Below, in pieces: positions 26,837-36,360 of a stretch of DNA of 64,000 nt. Within the stretch, counting starts at the first letter, position 1. The number at the start of each line of letters is the position of its first letter. The notes under the pieces were generated by a model that saw only the letters and a list, made by a program, of their open reading frames with translations, was not told where the DNA came from and did no database searches. Source of the stretch: Acinetobacter sp. B51(2017) (GTDB lineage: Bacteria; Pseudomonadota; Gammaproteobacteria; Pseudomonadales; Moraxellaceae); contig NZ_PJRJ01000016.1 of the NCBI RefSeq assembly GCF_003711395.1, positions 1 through 64,000 of the forward strand, in the 5' to 3' direction. The translations under genes and the position numbers were made by a program.

Positions 26837-27145
26837 ATGATTCCGGGAGAAGTAATTACCTTAAACCAAGACATTGAAATGAATGTGGGTCGTGAAACCT
26901 TAAAAATGCGTGTGGCTAATGCAGGCGATCGTCCTATTCAAGTCGGTTCACATTTCCATTTTGCCGAGGCCAATGATGCATTGCAATTTGATCGCGAACA
27001 AGCGCGAGGTTATCGCCTGAATATCGCAGCAGGAACAGCGGTACGTTTTGAACCGGGGCAAAGCCGTGATATTGAATTGGTGGCATTAAGTGGCAAACGT
27101 GAAGTGTATGGCTTTGCGGGTCGTGTGATGGGTAAGTTGGATTAA
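26837..27145 (+). CDS. ureB: urease subunit beta
   Basis: A 102-aa structural subunit. It begins [16 protein letters not shown], with [19 protein letters not shown], the highly conserved centre, and [21 protein letters not shown] near the end. Ribosome site AGGAGCGCGTT. ureC follows after 12 bp, so ureABC are translated as a block. Confidence 0.97.
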   Translation: MIPGEVITLNQDIEMNVGRETLKMRVANAGDRPIQVGSHFHFAEANDALQFDREQARGYRLNIAAGTAVRFEPGQSRDIELVALSGKREVYGFAGRVMGKLD

Positions 27146-27157
27146 GGGGAAATAACA

Positions 27158-28858
27158 ATGAAAATGTCACGCCGTGCTTATGCAGAAATGTTTGGCCCCA
27201 CTGTGGGCGACCGCGTTCGTTTAGCCGATACCGAACTGTTTATTGAAGTGGAACAAGACCTCACGACCTATGGCGAAGAAGTCAAATTTGGCGGTGGTAA
27301 AGTCATTCGTGATGGCATGGGACAGTCGCAGCTTTTAGCGGATGATGTTGCTGACACCGTGATTACCAATGCCTTAATTGTCGATTGGTGGGGCATTATT
27401 AAAGCCGATGTCGGCTTAAAAAATGGTCGTATTTGGAAAATTGGTAAAGCTGGAAATCCCGATATTCAACCTAATATTAGCATTCCACTTGGTGCTGCAA
27501 CTGAGGTGATTGCAGGCGAGGGGCAGATTTTAACAGCAGGTGGTGTTGATACCCATATTCATTGGATTTGCCCACAGCAAGTGGAAACTGCATTAATGTC
27601 AGGTGTGACCACCATGATTGGCGGTGGTACAGGTCCTGCAGCAGGCACATCAGCAACCACAGTGACGCCCGGCCCATGGCATATTGCCACCATGCTCCAA
27701 GCCATTGATGATTTACCGATGAATATTGGTTTATTGGGTAAAGGTAACTTAAGCCAACCAGAACCGATTGCAGAGCAAATTCGTGCAGGTGTGGTGGGTT
27801 TAAAGCTGCATGAAGATTGGGGTTCAACGCCTGCCGCGATTGATAACTGTTTGACTGTGGCGGATGAATTTGATGTACAAGTGGCGATTCATACCGACAC
27901 CTTAAACGAAAGTGGTTTTTTAGAAGAAACCTTAGCCGCATTTAAGAATCGTACCATTCATACCTACCATACCGAAGGTGCAGGCGGTGGACATGCGCCT
28001 GATATTTTAAAAGCCATTGGTCAGCCGAATGTGTTGCCATCGTCAACCAATCCAACCCGTCCTTATACCATCAACACCATTGATGAGCATTTAGATATGC
28101 TGATGGTGTGTCATCATTTAGACCCTGCGATTGCCGAAGATATTGCCTTTGCAGAAAGTCGGATTCGCCGTGAAACCATTGCAGCCGAAGATATTTTGCA
28201 GGATTTAGGTGCGATCGCCATGATGTCATCCGATTCTCAAGCCATGGGGCGTGTCGGTGAAGTGGTAATTCGCACATGGCAGACCGCGCATAAAATGAAA
28301 GTACAACGTGGTGCTTTGGAAGGCGATACCGCGCATCGTGATAATGAGCGCGTGAAGCGTTATATTGCCAAATATACGATTAACCCTGCCATTACGCATG
28401 GTTTAAGTCATGAAATTGGCTCAATTGAAGAAGGTAAACTTGCCGATTTAGTGTTGTGGAAGCCGGCATTTTTTGGCGTTAAACCGTCGATGATTATTAA
28501 AGGCGGGATGATTGCGGCTGCACCGATGGGTGATATTAATGCTTCGATTCCAACCCCGCAGCCAGTGCATTATCGTCCGATGTTTGGTGCCAATGCGCGT
28601 GGTGTGCATAACACCTGTATTACGTTTTTGTCGCAAGTGGCGATTGATGCAGGGGTACATAAAACTTTAGGTTTAAATAAGCTGATTAGTCCATGTAAAG
28701 GTACGCGTAATATTTCTAAAGCGGATATGAAGCACAATACCTATTGTCCTGTAATGGAAGTCGATCCTGAGATTTATGAAGTTCGGGCAGATGGGAAATT
28801 ATTGACTTGTGAACCTGCAGAAGTGTTGCCAATGGCGCAAAGGTATTTCTTGTTTTAA
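27158..28858 (+). CDS. ureC: urease subunit alpha (catalytic)
   Basis: A 566-aa amidohydrolase carrying the dinickel site. Nickel ligands: His133 and His135 in [13 protein letters not shown], the carbamylated Lys in GLKLHEDWG, His residues in [10 protein letters not shown] and [15 protein letters not shown], and Asp in [13 protein letters not shown]. The flap with the catalytic His reads LMVCHHLDP. The N-terminus [20 protein letters not shown] is standard. No lesion is visible, so the enzyme should be active. A repeat and a foreign-looking gene separate it from ureE. Confidence 0.98.
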   Translation: MKMSRRAYAEMFGPTVGDRVRLADTELFIEVEQDLTTYGEEVKFGGGKVIRDGMGQSQLLADDVADTVITNALIVDWWGIIKADVGLKNGRIWKIGKAGNPDIQPNISIPLGAATEVIAGEGQILTAGGVDTHIHWICPQQVETALMSGVTTMIGGGTGPAAGTSATTVTPGPWHIATMLQAIDDLPMNIGLLGKGNLSQPEPIAEQIRAGVVGLKLHEDWGSTPAAIDNCLTVADEFDVQVAIHTDTLNESGFLEETLAAFKNRTIHTYHTEGAGGGHAPDILKAIGQPNVLPSSTNPTRPYTINTIDEHLDMLMVCHHLDPAIAEDIAFAESRIRRETIAAEDILQDLGAIAMMSSDSQAMGRVGEVVIRTWQTAHKMKVQRGALEGDTAHRDNERVKRYIAKYTINPAITHGLSHEIGSIEEGKLADLVLWKPAFFGVKPSMIIKGGMIAAAPMGDINASIPTPQPVHYRPMFGANARGVHNTCITFLSQVAIDAGVHKTLGLNKLISPCKGTRNISKADMKHNTYCPVMEVDPEIYEVRADGKLLTCEPAEVLPMAQRYFLF

Positions 28859-28860
28859 GA

Positions 28861-28980
28861 ATCACCCTAAATCCCTCTTTTTCAAAGAGGGACTTTCCTC
28901 CCTTTTCTAAAGGGAGGTTAGGAGGGATTTAATAATGGCGATGTTTTTTCTCCCTTTGAGAGAAGGCTAGGATGAGAGTG
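28861..28980. repeat. palindromic intergenic repeat after ureC
   Basis: Nested palindromes: outer AAATCCCTC / GAGGGATTT (9 bp), inner CCTCCCTTT-TCT-AAAGGGAGG (9 bp), CCCTC/GAGGG between, then the core GAGAGAAGGCTAGGATGAGAG at 28958-28978 shared with the other urease-cluster gaps. It lies between ureC and the DUF2971 gene. Confidence 0.65.
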
Positions 28981-29053
28981 CTAACTCTTGAATTAGTTGT
29001 ATAAAAGGTATACAAGCGAATTTATCTAGGACTTAAAAAAAGAGAGAGTTAAC

Positions 29054-29893
29054 TTGCTGAATATTTCTGAATATCCTTTTGTATATCAAGATGAAGACTA
29101 TATTTATTTATATAAACATCAGCCTATAACAGATAGTCGATTAGAGCTTTTAACAAAAGGAACAATCAGCTTTACTAAGCCCGATAAATTTAATGACCCT
29201 TTCGATTGTGTTTATGCGGTTGATGAGAGTTATCATTATTCTGCAGAGGAAATTCAAAAGAAATTTTTGGAGCATTTCAAGGAAAAAATTTCAATAGAAG
29301 AAGCTTTGAATTTATCAAAGAAAATGATTGAAAAAGAAAGTCAGGCAATCAACGATTTAACATATTTTTCAGATATCAATAGCTTAATAGGGATATGTTG
29401 CTTAAATCATAATCCTTTAAACATTCTAATGTGGTCACATTATGCAGATTTTCATAAAGGGTTTTTAACAGAATTTAAGTTTAGAAAAATTGATTTACTT
29501 AACTCAAGCTTGAACTATTTAAATTTTTTACCGATTCCTGTTAGCTATATGGATGAAATGCCAGTAATTGATAGAGAAACTAGGTTAGATCCAAAAAATA
29601 AAATAATAGAAATTTATACATCTAAGGCAGCTGAGTGGAGCTATGAAAAGGAATTTCGTGTAATTAAAACTAATATAAATGATCCAATTCAGGTGCTTCC
29701 ATATCGGGATCTAATTTGCTCGGTTATAGGTGGTCTAAAGATTTCTCCAAAAGATGAAGAAAAATTACAGAAGATATGCTCAAAAAATAAGATACCTTAT
29801 TTTAGGACAAGCAGGGTATCCAACTCTTTTGGATTAACTGTTCCAAATCATCATCAGCTTGATGTTGAAAAAAGTAAAAAGCTGCACCAATAA
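29054..29893 (+). CDS. DUF2971 family protein inserted in the urease cluster
   Basis: A 279-aa cytoplasmic protein. DUF2971 features: IYLYKHQPITDSRLELL near the N-terminus, ISFTKPDKFNDPFDCVY (about 40-56), the signature LMWSHYADFHKGFLTEF (about 125-140) and AAEWSYEKEFRVIKTN (about 195-210). Function is unknown. Start is TTG 29054 behind AGAGAGAG; no earlier or nearby ATG gives the domain. Codon use is markedly more AT-rich than ureC or ureE, and the gene separates two parts of an otherwise collinear ureDABCEFG set, which points to a late insertion. Such proteins are often in variable islands. A perfect hairpin follows it before ureE. Confidence 0.75.
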   Translation: MLNISEYPFVYQDEDYIYLYKHQPITDSRLELLTKGTISFTKPDKFNDPFDCVYAVDESYHYSAEEIQKKFLEHFKEKISIEEALNLSKKMIEKESQAINDLTYFSDINSLIGICCLNHNPLNILMWSHYADFHKGFLTEFKFRKIDLLNSSLNYLNFLPIPVSYMDEMPVIDRETRLDPKNKIIEIYTSKAAEWSYEKEFRVIKTNINDPIQVLPYRDLICSVIGGLKISPKDEEKLQKICSKNKIPYFRTSRVSNSFGLTVPNHHQLDVEKSKKLHQ

Positions 29894-29943
29894 AACTCAT
29901 AATTGGCATAAAAAATGCTTACTTTTGAAGCAAAAATTACAGC

Positions 29944-29966
29944 GCTTTAGCCACTTTGGCTAAAGC
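29944..29966 (+). terminator. terminator-like inverted repeat between the DUF2971 gene and ureE
   Basis: GCTTTAGCCA-CTT-TGGCTAAAGC: a perfect 10-bp stem with a 3-nt loop, 50 bp after the DUF2971 stop and 26 bp before ureE. It lacks a T tract, so it may end the inserted gene only partially. Confidence 0.5.
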
Positions 29967-29991
29967 CTGATTTGCGACAAAAAGGAACAGC

Positions 29992-30477
29992 ATGAAGGTC
30001 TATACACAAAGAATCGAAAGCATTGCAGAGGGCACACGCTTCGACACGCTGCAACTCACATTTGATACCCGCCAAAAAAGCCGTTTTCGCGCTACTTTAA
30101 ATAATGGCACAGACATTGGTGCAGACTTACCACGTACTGGTATTTTGCGTAGTGGCGCATTTATTGCCACCGAACAAGGCGATATTTTACGTATAGATGC
30201 CAAACCTGAACGCCTCATGCAGGTTGTGGCACAAACTGATTTTGATTTACTCAAAGCCGCTTATCACTTAGGTAATCGTCATGTTCCACTGATGCTTACC
30301 CCAAGCGCACTATATTTTGAACCTGATCATGTATTGGCTGAAATGGTTGAAGGTTTGGGTCTTACTGTTCAAGAAGTCGAGCATCCGTTTGAGCCGGAAA
30401 GCGGTGCCTATGCCCAACATGCCCATGAACATCGTTTAAGCCCAATTAAAGCGATTCACGCTCATGCCCATCACTAA
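29992..30477 (+). CDS. ureE: urease accessory protein UreE
   Basis: A nickel metallochaperone that delivers Ni2+ to the UreDFG-urease complex. 161 aa. N-terminal peptide-binding domain ([20 protein letters not shown]), a C-terminal metal domain with GNRHVPLML and [11 protein letters not shown], and a histidine-rich tail ([19 protein letters not shown]), as in nickel-storing versions. Ribosome site AAAAGGAACAGC. Its end overlaps ureF by 14 bp. Confidence 0.96.
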   Translation: MKVYTQRIESIAEGTRFDTLQLTFDTRQKSRFRATLNNGTDIGADLPRTGILRSGAFIATEQGDILRIDAKPERLMQVVAQTDFDLLKAAYHLGNRHVPLMLTPSALYFEPDHVLAEMVEGLGLTVQEVEHPFEPESGAYAQHAHEHRLSPIKAIHAHAHH

Positions 30478-31129
30478 TGCCGCGCAATTGCTCAAACTAC
30501 TCACATTATCCTCTACGGCTTTGCCTGTGGGTGCCTATTGCTATTCGCAAGGGGTAGAAAGCGCGATTGATCAAGGTCTTATTTTTGATGAAGCATCCAG
30601 CATTGCCTATTTTGAGGAAGTGCTTGAAATGCTGTTGCTGCGCTTTGAGTTGCCGATTTTAAAACGCTTAATGCAAAGCTATGACCAAGCCGATGAATTT
30701 CAATATTGGGTAGATATCTACCGTGCGAGCCGTGAAAGTAAAGAACTATTAGCAGAATCCAAACAACTGGCATTTTCTTTAAATGCTTGGATTAGAGATG
30801 TCATTAAGCTGCCTGTGGTAGTCAAAAAGCAATATGGTTTTGTGCCTGTCTATGCAGAACTTTGCGGACGCTTAAAGTTAAATCCAGCCGATGTCTTAAC
30901 TGCATATACCTTTACCGTACTTGAAAATCAGGTCTTAGGTGCAGTGAAAACTGTACCACTGGGGCAAATGAGTGGGCAGCGGATTTTATGGCATTTACAT
31001 GCATTGGTGCCTGATGTGGTTGAGCGTGCTTTGCAGCGAAAAGATGAAGAATTAAGTAGCGCTTTACCTAGTTACGCCATGCTGAGTATGGCACATGAAA
31101 CCCAATATTCACGGTTATTTAGATCTTAA
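30464..31129 (+). CDS. ureF: urease accessory protein UreF
   Basis: A 221-aa helical protein that bridges UreD and UreG and regulates UreG GTP hydrolysis during nickel insertion. Family signatures are [23 protein letters not shown] at the N-terminus and [13 protein letters not shown] near the end. The start ATG lies inside the ureE tail, so translation is coupled to ureE. Confidence 0.95.
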   Translation: MPITNAAQLLKLLTLSSTALPVGAYCYSQGVESAIDQGLIFDEASSIAYFEEVLEMLLLRFELPILKRLMQSYDQADEFQYWVDIYRASRESKELLAESKQLAFSLNAWIRDVIKLPVVVKKQYGFVPVYAELCGRLKLNPADVLTAYTFTVLENQVLGAVKTVPLGQMSGQRILWHLHALVPDVVERALQRKDEELSSALPSYAMLSMAHETQYSRLFRS

Positions 31130-31265
31130 CAATCCCTTCAAATCCTCTTTGTATCAAGCAGGATTAAAAATTGAATCAATATTCCCTCTTCCTATGAGAG
31201 AGGGCTAGGCAGAGGGAAATCCTCACCCTTGCACAGTATTACTGCTCACCTCCTAAAAGGAAAGG
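31130..31265. repeat. palindromic intergenic repeat between ureF and ureG
   Basis: Contains CCCTCTTCC / GAGAGAGGG and the shared core GAGAGAGGGCTAGGCAGAGGG at 31196-31216, with other C/T and G/A blocks (CACCTCCT...AGGAAAGG). More degenerate than the copies at 26376 and 28861. Confidence 0.5.
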
Positions 31266-31286
31266 GCTTTTATAAGGAAAATTAAC

Positions 31287-31901
31287 ATGACAGAACGTTC
31301 TCCACTTCGCGTTGGTATTGGTGGTCCAGTGGGTTCAGGTAAAACAGCATTGACTTTAAATTTATGTCAGGCTTTACGTGAAAAATACAATATGGCGGTG
31401 GTGACCAATGACATTTACACCAAGGAAGATTCCAACTTTTTAACGCGTAATGAAGCCATGAGTCCTGATCGTATTGTGGGAGTCGAAACAGGGGGGTGTC
31501 CGCATACCGCGATTCGTGAAGATGCCTCAATTAACTTGGCAGCCATTGATGATTTATGTGAAAAGTTTGATGGTTTAGAATTAATTATTATTGAAAGTGG
31601 TGGTGATAACTTAGCGGCAACGTTTAGCCCAGAACTGTCTGATTTAACCTTGTATGTGATTGATGTAGCCGGTGGCGAGAAAATTCCACGTAAAGGCGGG
31701 CCAGGAATTACCAAGTCAGATTTGCTGATTATCAATAAAACGGATTTAGCACCCATGGTAGGTGCTAATTTATCTGTGATGGATCAAGATGCCAAACGCA
31801 TGCGTGGCGATAAACCCTTTTTATTTTCTAATATGAAAACCCAAGATGGTCTCAATCAGATTATCGAATTTATTGAAAAACAAGGTTTGTTTAAATCTTA
31901 A
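31287..31901 (+). CDS. ureG: urease accessory protein UreG
   Basis: A 204-aa SIMIBI GTPase powering nickel insertion. P-loop [15 protein letters not shown] at residues 8-22, switch segment [13 protein letters not shown], the nickel-binding CPH in [28 protein letters not shown], and the G4 motif INKTDLAP. It closes the cluster with a strong terminator. The whole set ureD-A-B-C-E-F-G is present; no nickel permease gene is in this window. Confidence 0.97.
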   Translation: MTERSPLRVGIGGPVGSGKTALTLNLCQALREKYNMAVVTNDIYTKEDSNFLTRNEAMSPDRIVGVETGGCPHTAIREDASINLAAIDDLCEKFDGLELIIIESGGDNLAATFSPELSDLTLYVIDVAGGEKIPRKGGPGITKSDLLIINKTDLAPMVGANLSVMDQDAKRMRGDKPFLFSNMKTQDGLNQIIEFIEKQGLFKS

Positions 31902-31916
31902 AGTATAAAAATAGCC

Positions 31917-31949
31917 AAAAAAAACGCCGCATTCAGCGGCGTTTTTTTT
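31917..31949. terminator. bidirectional terminator between ureG and uup
   Basis: Eight A, CGCCGC, loop ATTCA, GCGGCG, eight T: a perfect stem between two convergent genes. Confidence 0.95.
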
Positions 31950-31957
31950 AATTGAGA

Positions 31958-33862
31958 TTATTTGGTCATATTGTCCAATTCTTCCCAACGTTCTAATTTT
32001 TCAAGCAAAATCTCATCAATTTCGCCTAAACGCTGTGATGCTTTAGTTGCAGCATCTACATCACTTACAAACCATGAACCATCCGCAAGTTTTGCTGAAA
32101 GTTCTGCTTGTTCCGCTTCAAGTGCCGCCATTTCAGTTGGCAGTTGATCGAGTTCACGTTGCTCTTTGTAGCTAAGCTTTTTCTTCGGGGTTTGTACCAC
32201 AACAGTTGCTGCAGCATCTACTTTCGCTTGGGCTTTTTTCGCGGCTGCTTTCGCTGCTAATACAGCAGGGTCTGGGCGCTGTTGTAAGTAGTCTTGGTAA
32301 CCACCGATGTATTCATCAATGTTACCTTTACCATCAAATACCCAAGTTGAAGTCACTACGTTGTCCATAAAGGCACGGTCATGCGAAATTAACAGCAATG
32401 TGCCTTTATAGTCGCCAAGCATCTCTTCTAATAGCTCAAGTGTCACCATATCCAAGTCGTTGGTTGGTTCGTCCATCACAATGAGGTTAGATGGTTTAAG
32501 CAGCAACTTGGCTAATAAAATACGGTTACGTTCACCACCTGATAAGGCTTTGACAGGGGTACGCGCACGCTCTGGGCTAAACAAGAAATCTTGTAAATAG
32601 CTATAGATATGACGACGATGACCGTTCACATCCACATGATCTGAACCTTCAGACACGTTATCTTTGACTGATTTTTCAAGATCAAGCGCATTACGTAATT
32701 GGTCGAAGTAAGCCACCTCTAATTGCGTACCAGTTTTGACGCTACCAGTATGGGCAATTTCACCCAAAATCGCTTTAATTAACGTGGTTTTACCTACACC
32801 GTTATCACCGACTAAACCAATACGGTCGCCACGTAATACCAATGCCGAGAAGTTATTGATAATCGGCTCTTGGTTGTCAAACTGCACGCTTAAGTTGTCA
32901 ATTTCAAATACAACCTTACCAGAACGCTGTGCATCTTGAGTGGCCATTGCCACTTTGCCTTGTTGGAAGCGACGTGCTTTAGATTCTTCACGCAATGCTT
33001 TTAAAGCACGTACACGACCTTCGTTACGGGTACGACGCGCTTTAATGCCTTGGCGAATCCACACTTCTTCTTCAGCGAGTTTTTTCTCAAATAAAGCGTT
33101 TTGTTTTTCTTCCGCTTCCATTTGCTGTGCTTTGAGCTCTAAGTAACGTGAATAGTTACCTTCATAGCTACGCAAAGTACCACGATCAAGTTCCACAATA
33201 CGTGTTGCGACGTTATCGACAAATGAACGGTCATGCGAGATAAACAATAAGGTTAAATTGTTTTGATCAAGTAAGAATTTTTCTAACCATTCAATGCTTT
33301 CTACATCTAAATGGTTGGTCGGTTCATCGAGTAACAACACATCCGGTTGGGTTAATAACGCGCGTGCCAATAACACACGGCGTTTACGACCACCAGATAA
33401 GTCAGCAAGATCAGCTTCAGGGTCTAAGCCCATCTTGCTTAAAATTGAATTTACTTTGGTTTCTAATGCCCAGCCATCGAGCTGATCCATTTGATGTTGT
33501 AAGTGACCCATGCGATCGCAGGCATCCATATCACCCAATACGCAAGATTCACTCGCCGCATGATAATCACGTAATACTTGTGCTGCTTCACCTGCACCAT
33601 CCGCCACAATATCTGCCACACGACCCGAATCCATTGGCACGTCTTGGGCAAGCATGGAAATTGTGACCCCGTTTTGCAGGGAAACTTCGCCGTTATCCGG
33701 TAATAAACTTCCCTCAATCAGCTTGAGTAAAGTAGACTTACCTTCACCGTTACGGCCAATCAAACACGCTCGTTCGCCACGTTCTAAGTTAAAATTCGCG
33801 CCGTCGAGCAAGGCAGGTCCACCAAACGCAAGTTGGACATCCCTTAAAGTAATATAGGCCAT
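31958..33862 (-). CDS. uup: ABC-F family ATPase Uup
   Basis: A 634-aa soluble tandem ATPase of the ABC-F group. It has two nucleotide-binding domains with Walker A GRNGEGKSTLLKL and GDNGVGKTTLIK, signatures LSGGRKRR and LSGGERNR, and Walker B VLLLDEPTNHLD and LIVMDEPTNDLD. A C-terminal coiled-coil follows (LSYKEQRELDQLPTEMAALE). Uup acts on branched DNA or on ribosomes and affects precise transposon excision in E. coli. Start ATG 33862 follows AGGAAACATT. It diverges from slyX, 33 bp away. Confidence 0.93.
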   Translation of the reverse strand: MAYITLRDVQLAFGGPALLDGANFNLERGERACLIGRNGEGKSTLLKLIEGSLLPDNGEVSLQNGVTISMLAQDVPMDSGRVADIVADGAGEAAQVLRDYHAASESCVLGDMDACDRMGHLQHQMDQLDGWALETKVNSILSKMGLDPEADLADLSGGRKRRVLLARALLTQPDVLLLDEPTNHLDVESIEWLEKFLLDQNNLTLLFISHDRSFVDNVATRIVELDRGTLRSYEGNYSRYLELKAQQMEAEEKQNALFEKKLAEEEVWIRQGIKARRTRNEGRVRALKALREESKARRFQQGKVAMATQDAQRSGKVVFEIDNLSVQFDNQEPIINNFSALVLRGDRIGLVGDNGVGKTTLIKAILGEIAHTGSVKTGTQLEVAYFDQLRNALDLEKSVKDNVSEGSDHVDVNGHRRHIYSYLQDFLFSPERARTPVKALSGGERNRILLAKLLLKPSNLIVMDEPTNDLDMVTLELLEEMLGDYKGTLLLISHDRAFMDNVVTSTWVFDGKGNIDEYIGGYQDYLQQRPDPAVLAAKAAAKKAQAKVDAAATVVVQTPKKKLSYKEQRELDQLPTEMAALEAEQAELSAKLADGSWFVSDVDAATKASQRLGEIDEILLEKLERWEELDNMTK

Positions 33863-33895
33863 AATGTTTCCTGAAATCCCAAATGAGGACTTTAA

Positions 33896-34141
33896 ATGAC
33901 TAAACAACAAAATCTAAATGATCTAGCGTCATTGTCCGCACCCATTGAAGATTTGCAAGTCCGAATTGCATTTTTAGACGATTTAGTTGATCAGCTCAAT
34001 GATCAAGTGGCGCGTCAGGCATTGGAAATTGCTGATTTAAAAAAACAAATGCAGCTTTTGTACCGCCGTGTGGAATCGAGCGATTTATCGGAAGGTATTG
34101 CGACATTTGACCCGATGACCAATCGTCCACCGCATTACTAA
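33896..34141 (+). CDS. slyX: SlyX family protein
   Basis: An 81-aa coiled-coil protein with heptads across residues 17-60 (IEDLQVRIAFLDDLVDQLND) and the conserved C-terminal PHY ending (NRPPHY). SlyX proteins are widespread small proteins of unknown role. ATG 33896 lies 3 bp after the TTTAA of the short gap and has AGGAC upstream. Divergent from uup. Confidence 0.88.
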   Translation: MTKQQNLNDLASLSAPIEDLQVRIAFLDDLVDQLNDQVARQALEIADLKKQMQLLYRRVESSDLSEGIATFDPMTNRPPHY

Positions 34142-34258
34142 GGCTTTGCGTTATTTAAGGCGATGACATGCTTAGGGTGGAGAAAGCCACAGATTTCATT
34201 TGACCTTTGTGCTGCTTATGGTTGTAATGCTTTGGTTTTGTTATCACCCTAATGCACT

Positions 34259-35272
34259 ATGTCTGATAAAGTTGTTTTACTTGACCTTGAGAACAATACC
34301 CCGAGCTTAGCATTGCTGCGTAACATCATGCAGCATTATCCGGTGCTGTATGTGTTTAATGCCACTGGAAAATTTGAATTTGCCTTAGAAGATTTGACGG
34401 AATTTGCCGCTTGGGTGAGCAGTGGTCAGGTGGTGATTTTAGATGTGGTTAAGGCTGAGTATAAAGAATTTGAATATGCCGTATTGGCTGGACAGTTACT
34501 CGCATTATTAGCTGAAGATAGCCATGTGGAAATTATCTCAGCCATGGATTCGAGTGTGGTGCTGTTAGAATTATTACAAAGCTCCAATATCAGTGCGCAT
34601 TTAATTCAAGTACAAAGCGAACAGCAAAGCGCACATGCAGCAAAATTCACGTTGCCAAGTGTAGATAAAATTAAAAAGCAACCGCAATTACAATTGGTGA
34701 AGCAGTATTGTGATGCGTTAGCCAAAATGACCGGCAAACCCAACACCATTGAAAAGCTTAAAAATTCTTTAGTGAATGTCTTACAGATTGTGCCTGAGAA
34801 AGCGCAAAATTTAGTCGGCATGCTGATTAATCTAAAATTAGTGAAACGCTATGATGAGCAGATTAATTTTCGTAAAAAAGTATTAAAACAATGGGCACAG
34901 CTCAATTTAGCCGAAGAGCAACCACATAGCAAAGCAGATGATTTAAATGCTGCCATTGCTCATCTAAAGATTGACAAACCAGACACAGCAGCGCCCGCAT
35001 CTTCTACTGTAGCGAGTACTACTATTCAAACTGCGCAGCAAGAATTATTTAAAAACTTTGCCAAAATTGATCCTGTGCAATTAGAAGTGGCACGTCGTTT
35101 ACGTGAGCTCAAAGATCAAAAACCTAAAGACATTTATGCACTCCGCGATTTACTTGAAGCGCTATTTCCCAATGCCGATATTCGTTTGTTGCTCAAAGAG
35201 CTGATTGAAAAAGGCTATATTTATTGGAATGGGCACGAAGTCATCTATAGCCATGAAATGTTTTTAAATTAA
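34259..35272 (+). CDS. NYN/PIN-like domain protein, first of a tandem pair
   Basis: A 337-aa protein. Residues 1-125 resemble an NYN/PIN-like nuclease fold: KVVLLDLENNTPS at strand 1, then YAVLAGQLLALL, then EIISAMDSSVVLLELL. The middle acidic position seen in its partner (KDAADFG) is EYKEFEY here, so the metal site may be degenerate. Two regions that look like winged helix-turn-helix domains follow (about 135-215, and 265-335, with LRDLLEALFPNADIRLLLK). This order recalls nuclease plus OST-HTH/LOTUS-like RNA-binding modules. The next gene, 16 bp on, is a paralogue. Function unknown; I infer RNA metabolism. Confidence 0.6.
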   Translation: MSDKVVLLDLENNTPSLALLRNIMQHYPVLYVFNATGKFEFALEDLTEFAAWVSSGQVVILDVVKAEYKEFEYAVLAGQLLALLAEDSHVEIISAMDSSVVLLELLQSSNISAHLIQVQSEQQSAHAAKFTLPSVDKIKKQPQLQLVKQYCDALAKMTGKPNTIEKLKNSLVNVLQIVPEKAQNLVGMLINLKLVKRYDEQINFRKKVLKQWAQLNLAEEQPHSKADDLNAAIAHLKIDKPDTAAPASSTVASTTIQTAQQELFKNFAKIDPVQLEVARRLRELKDQKPKDIYALRDLLEALFPNADIRLLLKELIEKGYIYWNGHEVIYSHEMFLN

Positions 35273-35288
35273 AAAAAAGGGCAACAAG

Positions 35289-36290
35289 ATGAAGAAAATT
35301 TTATTGCTCGATATCGAAAATTTGCATAAATCTGAGCAGGATTTGCTTAAGTATTTAAAAAATTATCTTAACGTTTATTTGATTTATGCTAAATCACCAG
35401 TCAACTTTTCTTTAGATGGGGTGGTGGCTTTATCCCCCTATCTCAGTAATGGTAAACTTAAAATTATTAAAATGCCTAAAGTTGGCAAAGATGCGGCGGA
35501 TTTTGGTTTAGCCTTTCTTGCCGGCCAGCTTTCAGCACAGCTTAAAAAAGATATTGCATTTGATGTGATGTCAAATGATCACTCGATGCAATACGTTGTT
35601 GATCTACTCAAAATGAATAAGTTTGATGCAAAAATTATTCATGAAAAACCATTAGTTGCACCACATGTTTCTAAAGAGATTAAAGCCAATAATGATATTA
35701 ATAAACATCTTTATCAATACTGTTTAAACTTAGCCAAGGCTAATTTTTCTCAGCCTGCAAAAATTGAAACTTTAATTAATTCACTCAAAGCTAATCTTAA
35801 ATGTGATGATGCCGTAGCCAAGGTGGTGATTGAAGAATTAAAGAAAATTAAAGTGATCAAGGTCAATGAAAATAAAGTTCAATATCAACCTACTGCTATT
35901 GCTAAATGGTTACAAAATTTAGCACATTTGGCTGAAACGGCTGAAACGGCTGAAACGGCTGAAACGGCTGAAACGGCTGAAACGGCTGAAACGGCTGAAA
36001 CGGCTGAAACGGCTGAAACGGCTGAAACGGCTGAAACGGCTGAAACGGCTGAAACGGCTGAAATAGCAAGAATTGAAAATAAACTCAATGAAATCTGTTT
36101 GCCAATTAAGCAATATTTTAATGATCACCCAAAGCATATCCCACAATATCAGGCGAGTTTTGAAGCATTATTGGCAAAGTTTCTGTATGCCAATGAGGTT
36201 CAGTCAGCCTTTGATTTGTTGATCAAATATGGGCTAATTACGGTGAATGCGAGAAAAATGAGTTATCACAGTATTTTAATTGGTGATTAA
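35289..36290 (+). CDS. NYN/PIN-like domain protein with an Ala-Glu-Thr repeat linker
   Basis: A 333-aa paralogue of the preceding protein. The N-terminal NYN/PIN-like domain keeps all three expected acidic patches: LLLDIENLHKS, GKDAADFGLAFLAGQL and VMSNDHSMQY, so it is the better candidate for an active nuclease. A winged-helix-like region (about 140-205) is followed by a linker of 14 Ala-Glu-Thr units (about 215-257) and a shorter C-terminal winged-helix-like region ending SILIGD. The ATG follows AAGGGCAACAAG. The repeat is pure at DNA level, unlike the flanking code, suggesting recent expansion. Likely co-transcribed with the first paralogue. Confidence 0.62.
   Translation: MKKILLLDIENLHKSEQDLLKYLKNYLNVYLIYAKSPVNFSLDGVVALSPYLSNGKLKIIKMPKVGKDAADFGLAFLAGQLSAQLKKDIAFDVMSNDHSMQYVVDLLKMNKFDAKIIHEKPLVAPHVSKEIKANNDINKHLYQYCLNLAKANFSQPAKIETLINSLKANLKCDDAVAKVVIEELKKIKVIKVNENKVQYQPTAIAKWLQNLAHLAETAETAETAETAETAETAETAETAETAETAETAETAETAETAEIARIENKLNEICLPIKQYFNDHPKHIPQYQASFEALLAKFLYANEVQSAFDLLIKYGLITVNARKMSYHSILIGD
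35931..36063 (+). repeat. 9-bp minisatellite (GCTGAAACG)14 inside a coding region
   Basis: Fourteen identical copies of GCTGAAACG (35931-36056) plus a partial copy. The unit is a multiple of three, so copy-number change alters the protein by Ala-Glu-Thr steps without frameshift. All copies are identical. Confidence 0.98.
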
Positions 36291-36360
36291 TTTCGACGTA
36301 GCCACTTGCCTTTTCTATTCGGCTTATGCAACTCTAATAATAGAACATAAAGGTTGAGCT

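Noticed and set aside
35885-36146. Antisense ORFs over the GCTGAAACG repeat, or a CRISPR array
   Set aside because: The array is a 9-bp tandem repeat without spacers, in frame with a real gene; the antisense frames are by-products of the repeat.
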